In this document: piece by piece, positions 1 through 6,065 of the stretch | How positions within the stretch are numbered: the first letter of the stretch is position 1 | How the letters are laid out: every line of letters starts with the position of its first letter | Origin: GCA-002731945 sp913047775 | GTDB lineage: Bacteria; Pseudomonadota; Alphaproteobacteria; MED-G09 | Assembly: GCA_913047775.1 (NCBI GenBank) | Contig: CAJWUE010000071.1 | Location: 1-7,419, forward strand | Length of the DNA stretch: 7,419 nucleotides | Direction of reading: 5' to 3' | Notes under the pieces: model-generated | Told to the model about the DNA's origin: nothing | Databases searched by the model: none | Seen by the model: only the letters and a program-made list of their open reading frames with translations | Position numbers and translations under genes: made by a program

Positions 1-492
1 ATAGTTTTTTTTATGTTTATAAATGCTTTTGCTAAGTGTAACGTAGGTTTTAATTTTGGCGAAAATGTTAAACAAGTTGAAAAAAAATTTGGTTTACCAA
101 TACCTTTATCACAATCATTATCAATGATTGAAGTCTCAACTGAAGAAGTTTGCCCAAGGGAAAAATTAGGATATTCAGTTGTAGAATTTTATTTTTTAAA
201 TGATGAGTTAGCAGCTTACAAGATTGTATTTGACCATTATGATGATACCCCTGAGGATGAAAAACTTCTTCTTTTTGAATATGTGAAAAAAAACTATGGA
301 ACTATAACTGATAATAAAAGACCCAAATATTGGAGGGGCTTTAAATCTTGGGATAAAAAAAATGAGATAATTGTATACAAAAAAATGGATTTTGACGGAA
401 TATTGGATGAGGTGCTCTACGTTAGTAACAAAAAATATCATGAACTATTTACAGTTTATGAATCTGGAGAGACAGAGAATAAAAATGAATAG
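1..492 (+). CDS. Unrecognised, probably exported protein (5'-partial)
   Basis: I do not recognise this family. The first ATG in the window is at 13, giving 159 residues, but the frame is open to base 1 and no ribosome binding site precedes that ATG. The residues before and just after it (IVFFMFINAFA, then K-C) look like the end of a signal peptide with an A-x-A cleavage site. I therefore infer that the gene begins left of the window and encodes a periplasmic or secreted protein. The mature part is mixed alpha/beta and rich in charged and aromatic residues, with 'VGFNFGENV' near its start, 'VVEFYFLNDELAAYKIVF' in the middle and 'DEVLYVSNKKYHELF' near the end. It has no prepilin signal, so it is not one of the minor pilins often found upstream of pilY1. 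The stop at 490-492 lies inside the first codons of pilY1, so the two are probably cotranscribed and its function may be pilus-related. Two A8 runs (80-87, 286-293) fall in the coding sequence. Confidence 0.7.
   Translation: MVFFMFINAFAKCNVGFNFGENVKQVEKKFGLPIPLSQSLSMIEVSTEEVCPREKLGYSVVEFYFLNDELAAYKIVFDHYDDTPEDEKLLLFEYVKKNYGTITDNKRPKYWRGFKSWDKKNEIIVYKKMDFDGILDEVLYVSNKKYHELFTVYESGETENKNE
466..484 (+). promoter_or_regulatory. Ribosome binding region of pilY1, inside the upstream gene
   Basis: Purine-rich stretch GGAGAGACAGAG (466-477) ahead of the ATG at 485. AGAG at 474-477 is spaced 7 bases from the start; the better GGAG at 466-469 is 15 bases away, which is long. This, together with the signal peptide that begins at 485, supports that ATG over the in-frame ATG at 371, which would put 38 hydrophilic residues ahead of the signal peptide. 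The start overlaps the upstream stop (ATGAATAG, 485-492), an arrangement typical of translational coupling. Confidence 0.45.
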
Positions 493-3400
493 TAGAAATT
501 TCTTCAACTGGACAAAATATTTAATCGCCACCACTTTGATGCTATTATTATTTTCAATTGAAAATATTCTAGCAAAAGATCCTCCTCCTGGATCAGGGAC
601 GGGTGACGTTCCGGTAAATGTGTTATTTCTTCTGGATAATTCTTTAAGCATGAGAAATCAAATGGTAGCTGGAGATGGTATGTTTAACCCATATGATCTA
701 GTCGAAACTGATAATGGAGATATTATTATTTCTCAAATGAGAAGAAGAGGTCTTACAAAAATTAATTATGGCACGGAACGAAGAGATACGTCTTTTGGAA
801 ATAATGGCTTTTTTAGAGGACTTCGTAGCGATGCTAACTGTGGTAATCAAAATTCTTCAATAAGAAATGCATTCAGCATGGGAATTGATAGGGTGGATAC
901 AGACGATACTAGTGACGATCTAATCTACGCAGCTGATTTTCGAAGCACGAGAAGGGGAAATGGAAAAATAGTCATACTGAATGTTGATGGAGAATGTCAA
1001 GATGTAATTTGGCCTGGTTTTAGAATTAGAAACATGACGATAAGAACTGTTCCGGATAATGGTCCAACCTATTTGTTTGCAGCCGGTCCTGGAAATATCT
1101 ATTCAGCAAATTTAAGCGGCACCAATGGTATGCCGTCCACTGGAGCGGGCGCATGTTCTAGTGCTGGAACTAGAAATCTCATTACATCAGCTTTAGGCAT
1201 TGCAGTTGATGGACAAAATGGAACTCCAAGTTTTCTTTATGCGGCAGTTAGTGGTCATATATATAGGTATCCTTTAGTTGCGACTGGTGATCGATTTTGC
1301 CCAGAAGAATGGGACATAAGGCATGATCATGACGGCTCAGTAACAAGTACAAATCGTCATCCTCCGGCCAGAATGATTGAATTAGATCCCGAAGATGACG
1401 GTATAATCTATATAACATCAAATACACATGAAGTTGCAAAATATGAAATGGCGGCAACGAATAATGGTTTAACAGAAGTTTGGAGACAAGGATCAAGAGG
1501 TAGAGGAAGTTCTGCAGATGATGGTACAAATGTTTTGCTTTGGAGTTCTAGAGCACTTTTTATAGGTGAGGGTGATGAAAATAAGGGCAATGGCAATCCT
1601 TTAGTTTATGTGGGTAGCAATAAGCCAAGTGTTCAAACATTTGATAAAGATCATGCCAGTGGACAATGGCAGAACGAGTTGGGCGGAAGTATGGGATCTC
1701 GAATGGACGGCGCAAAAGCAGCTATCACTGCCATAGTGGGTGAACCAACTTTAGCTTCTGGAGCCAATTTTGGTTACGGTCACTGGTCAGCAGGAATTCC
1801 AGGTATAATTGGAACAAGACAGGCTCATAGACAGCAGGGAGATCCTGACTACTATACTGGATGGGACAGAATTCATCCTGGAGTTTCGAATGGTGGAAAT
1901 TCTCTTCCATGTTGGAGAGGGATTTGTATTCGAGTAGGAGTCGATCGACTTACCAATGCTGATATCCAAAGGGAAGTTGCCAGAACTCCTTTGATTTTTG
2001 GAACTGATGCAAGAGCCTTTTCTACCATGGCTTTAGATTATTATAGTGACACTATTACTCCAGTAGACTCTGGAATTCCATGCCAGCAAAATTATGTAGT
2101 TGTAATTGGAGATGGAGCGTGGAATGGACACGCTTATGCATTGGATAAAATAGAAGATTTAAGAACGATACACGAGGTTAAAACTCTTGTCGTTGCTTAT
2201 GGTGGCGGCATAAATGCAAATGGATTGGCAAACTTCGCTGCAATGGCCCGGGCGGGTTCATGTGATGCACTAGGTGATGATGAATGTGAACCAACAATAA
2301 TTGCTGATACGCCTAACTCTCTATTGACCCAACTGCAGACTAAAATAGAACAGATAGTTGCGAATAGGCTTTCTTTTACTGCCCCTTCAATAACCGCTAC
2401 AATTGAAGAAGGCGGTTCACTCTATCAAGCTCAATTTGACTATACAAAAAATCAAGAATGGAAGGGAACAATCAATAGAAAAGAAATACAAGCAAATGGA
2501 GTGCTATGCGATTTTTTTGAAAATGCCGAAGGAACAATAGAATGCTCATGTGGTGAGGACAAATGTGATAATAACTGGAGTGCAGCTGAACAAACCTATG
2601 CTCAGCGGGAAAATAGAAGAATATGGACTCCCTTAGGATCATCTGGAGCAAATTATATTGGAGGTACAGCAGCTTGGAACAACTGGACGGCTGGACAAAA
2701 TGAAACTGCGGATAATTCTGTAGCAATTGCAAACTTATTTGGACAATTAGGTCATGAGGTTGTAGATTTTCATAGAAGAACTAACGATGGTGCAGGTTCA
2801 ACAATACAAAGATATTGCTATGACCTAACAACTAATACTTCAATACAAGATGGAACTGCGGATGACATTAACGGATTAATTAACTTTGTTAGAGGAAAAG
2901 ACTATTTCAACTACGAACCTGATGCTGGAAATTGTGTTCTTGACAAATGGCGTAGTCACATCATAGGTGATATTTATCATTCTCAAATCGTTCAAGTTGG
3001 TCCTCCAAATGCCAACACAGCTTTTGTTGGACAAAACCAAGAAGCATTTTTTAGAGCTAGTAACAATTATGGAAATCACATCAGAGATTATGAAAAACGG
3101 CTTACTCTACTCTATGCCGGCGCAAACGATGGTATGCTCCATGCATTTATAGGATGTGCTGAAGATGATAGTGCTTGCACAGATGGCGGAGTAGAACAAT
3201 GGGCTTTTATACCTCCTTTTATAGCAGCTAAATTACCAAGGATTGCTGATACCTCTTTAAACAAGGAAGGAGATGGAGGTGGATCAAATTCAATATTTGC
3301 TGTTGATGGATCACCAGTAGTGCACGATATGTATATCCCAAGTAAGCATGATTGCCCAACAGTAACTGCTGGTACTACTGATGAAAATATTGCAGCTTCT

Positions 3401-5134
3401 TTGGCATGCGCAAAGTGGAGAACAATTTTAGTAATCCCATATGGAAGAGGTGGGGCTGGATTTTCAGTTTTAGATGTTTCAGAAGCTGAAGGAAGGGGAA
3501 ATCTTGGTCCAAAACATTTGTTTTCAATTTATAATGACACTGTACATAATAAAGTTTTGGTTGCAGATTACCTAGGAGACATAGATGAATATCCTTATCT
3601 AAATAGAAGTTATTCTTTGGACGGATCGTTAGAAGCAGAAAAAGCCAACTCAAACATAAGAAATGCTGCTGATGACACGGCAAGAAATAATCTTGCTGAC
3701 TGCCAAACAGAAGCAACTTTGACAGCAGCCGGTCAAAATTTTATAGATGATGGTACTAATGGTTGTTATGAGGGCAACACCTGGACCTGGTCTTTAGAAA
3801 CACATTCAAACCTATTATCAAATGCAGGAGAAGACGAAGACGTTCAAGTTTTTCTAGAGGGTGTACTATTATCCAAAGGATCATTTACGGTAACCGATGA
3901 TGGCGCAACTCTAACTATAAAGTTTACAGACACATCGACTAAAAGATACAGAGCATGGGAGGTGGATGATCCTGACCTTACTACCCCAGAAACCTCTGCT
4001 ACTTCTGTGGAAGTTTATATAGCTAACTCTGATAAACTTGGTGTGGGAGATGATGATGATTCATATTCGAGTTATGCCTTTCTGGGAGATACATGGTCGT
4101 CTCCAAGAATATTTAGAATGCCCAATCCTGATAACCGCAGTGAACCTAGTGAAGATAGATATGTCATGGTAATGGGAGGTGGAATGAGTATGAAAAGAGG
4201 TATTGGATCAAATCTTTTTGTTATAGATCTTGAAAACATAACAAATCCTGGAAAAATATTAAAAGTAATTGATATTCCAGACTCTGAAGAAAATACAATT
4301 ACAAATTCTACGCCTGCTTCGCCAGTTCTTGTCACCCCAGATATGACGCCTGGAATTTCTTGGAGAGGAGGTCTGGTTTATATCAATGACTTAGAAGGTA
4401 AAGTTACAAAAATTAACCTAACTAGTATGACTATTGGTGATGATGATAGCGCAATTCAAGTATACGACAGCACACAGATTTTTGATGCTCAAGCAAATAA
4501 AGAAAATGCCAGATACATGTATCATTCCATGGATATTGCTATTGGAAGGGATACCAACAAAGTATGGTTATATATGGGAACAGGTGATTATGAAGATCCC
4601 AATAACACAGAAGATGGTATTGCTAACGTATTGCTTGGAATTAAAGATCCAATGAGAAACTGGAGATACAAAAACGTTACTACTACGGAAAATTTGGATG
4701 ATTGTAAAAATATTCTAGGAGGTACAATTGATTGTCCGACTAGCACAGATGCAGGCTGGAAAATTGAGTTATCTAATAGTCAAAAAGTAACAGCAGAACC
4801 AACGGTATTTCAAGGAAACGTTTATTTTCCTATCTACCAACCGAATGTTGAAAATCCGTGTTCAGCAGGAGCCGCTTTTATTTGTAGCGCTGATGATGAA
4901 TGTGGAACAAATTATTCACATAAGATCGGCGAAGGATCTGGAAATCCGGCAGAATTTTCTGAAAGCAGATGCCATTTCGCTGGTTTTGGTATTTTATCTG
5001 AAATAGTTGTATTTGCGGGTAAGCTATTTGCAAACATAGCTGGTTTATCTGAAGGTAAGTCAACACTGGTTGTCAAAGTGGCTGCACCAGGTGAGGCGGA
5101 CTCTTATAGACGTTCTTGGAAAGAAAATTTTTAA
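485..5134 (+). CDS. pilY1: PilY1/PilC-type type IV pilus tip adhesin and assembly protein, 1549 aa
   Basis: Large exported protein of the type IV pilus; in known systems PilY1/PilC caps or primes the fibre with the minor pilins, controls retraction and mediates adhesion. Seen here: signal peptide (about 1-30, cleavage after ILA-K); a VWA strand with MIDAS motif D51-x-S53-x-S55; a propeller-like insertion (about 70-390); the rest of the VWA fold (about 405-630: helix 1 around M407-K411, loop GDG at 542-544); a linker with family landmarks (VRGKDY around 803, IGDIYHS around 828-833); then the C-terminal PilC propeller, with GANDGMLHAF (879-888), WRTILVIPYGRGGAGF (978-993), LGDTWSSP (1200-1207), MGTGDY (1364-1369), a KVTAEPTVF strand, a Cys-rich segment (NPCSAG...CSADDEC) and the typical SWKEN-type C-terminus. 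Many Cys residues fit disulfides formed in the periplasm. It is longer than the 1161-residue Pseudomonas aeruginosa PilY1 because of two insertions. Family assignment is firm; fine function (adhesin or retraction control) is inferred. Confidence 0.93.
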   Translation: MNSRNFFNWTKYLIATTLMLLLFSIENILAKDPPPGSGTGDVPVNVLFLLDNSLSMRNQMVAGDGMFNPYDLVETDNGDIIISQMRRRGLTKINYGTERRDTSFGNNGFFRGLRSDANCGNQNSSIRNAFSMGIDRVDTDDTSDDLIYAADFRSTRRGNGKIVILNVDGECQDVIWPGFRIRNMTIRTVPDNGPTYLFAAGPGNIYSANLSGTNGMPSTGAGACSSAGTRNLITSALGIAVDGQNGTPSFLYAAVSGHIYRYPLVATGDRFCPEEWDIRHDHDGSVTSTNRHPPARMIELDPEDDGIIYITSNTHEVAKYEMAATNNGLTEVWRQGSRGRGSSADDGTNVLLWSSRALFIGEGDENKGNGNPLVYVGSNKPSVQTFDKDHASGQWQNELGGSMGSRMDGAKAAITAIVGEPTLASGANFGYGHWSAGIPGIIGTRQAHRQQGDPDYYTGWDRIHPGVSNGGNSLPCWRGICIRVGVDRLTNADIQREVARTPLIFGTDARAFSTMALDYYSDTITPVDSGIPCQQNYVVVIGDGAWNGHAYALDKIEDLRTIHEVKTLVVAYGGGINANGLANFAAMARAGSCDALGDDECEPTIIADTPNSLLTQLQTKIEQIVANRLSFTAPSITATIEEGGSLYQAQFDYTKNQEWKGTINRKEIQANGVLCDFFENAEGTIECSCGEDKCDNNWSAAEQTYAQRENRRIWTPLGSSGANYIGGTAAWNNWTAGQNETADNSVAIANLFGQLGHEVVDFHRRTNDGAGSTIQRYCYDLTTNTSIQDGTADDINGLINFVRGKDYFNYEPDAGNCVLDKWRSHIIGDIYHSQIVQVGPPNANTAFVGQNQEAFFRASNNYGNHIRDYEKRLTLLYAGANDGMLHAFIGCAEDDSACTDGGVEQWAFIPPFIAAKLPRIADTSLNKEGDGGGSNSIFAVDGSPVVHDMYIPSKHDCPTVTAGTTDENIAASLACAKWRTILVIPYGRGGAGFSVLDVSEAEGRGNLGPKHLFSIYNDTVHNKVLVADYLGDIDEYPYLNRSYSLDGSLEAEKANSNIRNAADDTARNNLADCQTEATLTAAGQNFIDDGTNGCYEGNTWTWSLETHSNLLSNAGEDEDVQVFLEGVLLSKGSFTVTDDGATLTIKFTDTSTKRYRAWEVDDPDLTTPETSATSVEVYIANSDKLGVGDDDDSYSSYAFLGDTWSSPRIFRMPNPDNRSEPSEDRYVMVMGGGMSMKRGIGSNLFVIDLENITNPGKILKVIDIPDSEENTITNSTPASPVLVTPDMTPGISWRGGLVYINDLEGKVTKINLTSMTIGDDDSAIQVYDSTQIFDAQANKENARYMYHSMDIAIGRDTNKVWLYMGTGDYEDPNNTEDGIANVLLGIKDPMRNWRYKNVTTTENLDDCKNILGGTIDCPTSTDAGWKIELSNSQKVTAEPTVFQGNVYFPIYQPNVENPCSAGAAFICSADDECGTNYSHKIGEGSGNPAEFSESRCHFAGFGILSEIVVFAGKLFANIAGLSEGKSTLVVKVAAPGEADSYRRSWKENF
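692..1660 (+). other. Six-bladed propeller-like insertion inside the VWA domain of PilY1
   Basis: Domain-level feature, about residues 70-390. Six segments share a pattern of acidic turn, hydrophobic strand (LYAA, LFAA, IYAA and similar), glycine turn and second strand: around 70-92 (DNGDIIISQ), 133-166 (DDLIYAADF), 183-210 (PTYLFAAGPGNIYSANL), 237-264 (SFLYAAVSGHIYRYPL), 296-323 (DGIIYITSNTHEVAKYEM) and 357-385 (NPLVYVGSNKPSVQTFD). This periodicity resembles NHL/SMP-30-like beta-propellers. The segment sits between the MIDAS strand and helix 1 of the VWA fold. Blade count and fold are my reading of the translation, not a modelled structure. Confidence 0.6.
3542..4054 (+). other. Insertion of about 175 residues in the C-terminal PilC propeller
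   Basis: Domain-level feature, about residues 1020-1190, between the LFSIYND strand and the LGDTWSSP strand, which lie closer together in familiar PilY1 proteins. It starts with an Asn/Asp-rich helical stretch, then a Cys pair (C-Q-T-E... and ...NGCYEG) and a beta-rich module with alternating hydrophobics (VQVFLEGVLLSKGSFTV, then ATLTIKFTD) that resembles a small Ig-like or carbohydrate-binding-like sandwich. It ends in an acidic run GVGDDDDSY. No domain family can be named with confidence. Confidence 0.45.
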
Positions 5135-5902
5135 TTAAAAAAACATCATTCTTCTTAAAGAATCTGAAAATATAATAAAAATGATTGTTGCAGAAATTAT
5201 ATAAGGTCCAAAAGGAATTTCGGATGACATTTTTTTTGTTTTGTTCATTAATTGAGGTATTGCAAAAAATAAAGCAATAAAAGAAGATAAAAAAATAACA
5301 TAAGGAAGACTAATCCAACCAAACCAAAAACCAATAACGGACATTAATTTTGCATCCCCTAACCCCATGCCTTCTCTTTTTCTAATCTGCTTATAAAAAA
5401 AAATAATAAACCAAATGATTAGATAACCAAGAATGCCGCCTATAAAAGAATTAACAAAATTTGGAAAAATAGATGTATTTAAATTTGGATCGAATGATTT
5501 GATAAATCCAATAATCATTAAGGGAAATGTTAATGAATCTGGAATAATAAAGTGCTTAAGATCAATAAAAAAAATAATGATAAAGAAAATAGCAAGGATC
5601 ATTAATAATAATGTTGTTATAGTTAATCCAAAATTTAAATAAATAAGTAAAAAGGAAATAATTCCCAAAAACTCTACCGCCAGATATCTCGGACTAATTG
5701 ATTTCTTGCACTTTCTGCATCTTCCTGACAAAAAAATAAAAGATAAAATTGGAATATTATCAAACCATTGAATTTTTTTTTTACAATTTGGACAAAAAGA
5801 ACTTTGAATTATAATTTCTTTATTTTTGGGTAGTCGATATATACAGACATTTACAAAACTTCCCCAAATCGCTCCCAAAACAATAATGATTAGAAAATTC
5901 AC
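5135..5902 (-). CDS. pilD: Type IV prepilin peptidase / N-methyltransferase, 255 aa
   Basis: Integral inner-membrane aspartic protease of family A24. It removes the leader of prepilins (and of type II secretion pseudopilins) and methylates the new N-terminus. Both domains are present: the N-terminal methyltransferase-type domain with GSFVNVCIYRLP (14-25) and the zinc-binding tetracysteine set C37, C40, C62, C65; then the peptidase domain with D114 (FIDLKH), IIPD at 119-122, the GMGLGD motif ending in D183, and EIPFGP at 228-233. D114 and D183 are the expected catalytic aspartates. About eight hydrophobic segments fit the multi-pass topology, and the length is normal for a compact PilD. The start is GTG at 5902; the codon at 5908-5906 just upstream is an in-frame TAG and no Shine-Dalgarno is visible. 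An A10 run (5773-5782 on the + strand as T10) lies just after C40. The gene converges on pilY1 with no gap between stop codons. It may also serve a type II secretion system; that cannot be told here. Confidence 0.95.
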   Translation of the reverse strand: MNFLIIIVLGAIWGSFVNVCIYRLPKNKEIIIQSSFCPNCKKKIQWFDNIPILSFIFLSGRCRKCKKSISPRYLAVEFLGIISFLLIYLNFGLTITTLLLMILAIFFIIIFFIDLKHFIIPDSLTFPLMIIGFIKSFDPNLNTSIFPNFVNSFIGGILGYLIIWFIIFFYKQIRKREGMGLGDAKLMSVIGFWFGWISLPYVIFLSSFIALFFAIPQLMNKTKKMSSEIPFGPYIISATIIFIIFSDSLRRMMFF

Positions 5903-5968
5903 TAACTAGATATTAATTTGTGAAGCAATATGAATAATTCCATCTATACAAAATTGCACAAACAACAC

Positions 5969-5985
5969 TGCATCCTGGAGATGCA
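5969..5985. repeat. Perfect inverted repeat TGCATC-N5-GATGCA
   Basis: Six-base perfect arms with a CTGGA spacer. Arm centres are 11 bases apart, about one helical turn, which suits a dimeric regulator on DNA. As RNA it forms a 6-bp stem with a 5-base loop, whose CTGG can pair with CCAG at 5994-5997, so a small pseudoknot or an alternative stem is possible. It lies upstream of the predicted rightward start site, so an RNA role would most likely concern the pilD leader on the - strand. Confidence 0.5.
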
Positions 5986-6001
5986 AATAAAAACCAGGTG
6001 A

Positions 6002-6031
6002 TTGAATAATGATTTCCATTACTGTTATAAT
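6002..6031 (+). promoter_or_regulatory. Sigma70-type extended -10 promoter for the phosphatase gene
   Basis: TTGAAT at 6002-6007 (4 of 6 bases of TTGACA), an 18-base spacer, then a perfect TATAAT at 6026-6031 preceded by TG at 6023-6024, giving the extended TGnTATAAT motif. The predicted start of transcription is near 6038, leaving a leader of about 28 bases before the ATG at 6066. A perfect extended -10 is meaningful even in AT-rich DNA, but no experimental start is known. Confidence 0.6.
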
Positions 6032-6047
6032 TACCAAAAAAACAGTA
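6020..6047. promoter_or_regulatory. Dyad TACTGTT-N14-AACAGTA around the -10 box (possible operator)
   Basis: Perfect 7-base inverted repeat (6020-6026 and 6041-6047) enclosing the TATAAT of the rightward promoter. Arm centres are 21 bases apart, two helical turns, so a dimeric repressor could bind one DNA face and block RNA polymerase. The left arm shares bases with the extended -10 element. A hairpin with a 14-base loop is the less likely alternative. Confidence 0.4.
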
Positions 6048-6065
6048 GAATGCCAATTATAAAAA

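Larger units (their letters stand above)
5903..6065. promoter_or_regulatory. Divergent intergenic region between pilD and the phosphatase gene
   Basis: 163 bases between two genes read away from each other, so it must hold start signals for both. Rightward, a convincing promoter is present (listed separately). Leftward, I see only a weak -10-like TAATAT (- strand, 5915-5910) about 8 bases from the pilD GTG, without a matching -35; if used, the mRNA would be almost leaderless. Two separate dyads (5969-5985 and 6020-6047) suggest regulator binding or RNA structure. No credible gene or tRNA was found here. Confidence 0.6.

Noticed and set aside
371..484. Upstream in-frame ATG giving PilY1 38 extra N-terminal residues
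   Set aside because: It would place hydrophilic residues before a clear signal peptide and overlap the upstream gene by over 120 bases; the ATG at 485 starts directly with the signal peptide.
3375..3716. Minus-strand open frame of 113 codons inside pilY1, and other antisense frames across 1248-1969 and 4072-4335
   Set aside because: They lie opposite strongly supported PilY1 sequence, have no ribosome binding sites and show low-complexity Leu/His/Phe-rich translations typical of antisense shadows in AT-rich DNA.
5137..5163. Hairpin ATTCTT-N4-AAGAAT with a T7 run beyond it on the - strand, as a pilD terminator
   Set aside because: The stem has one G-C pair in six and lies within the last pilD codons, with extra bases before the T-run; too weak to call a terminator.
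5930..6062. Two tiny + strand frames (5930-6001, 23 codons; 6009-6062, 17 codons) ahead of the phosphatase
   Set aside because: No good ribosome binding sites and no sequence character of a leader peptide. The first lies upstream of the predicted promoter and the second overlaps its -10 box.
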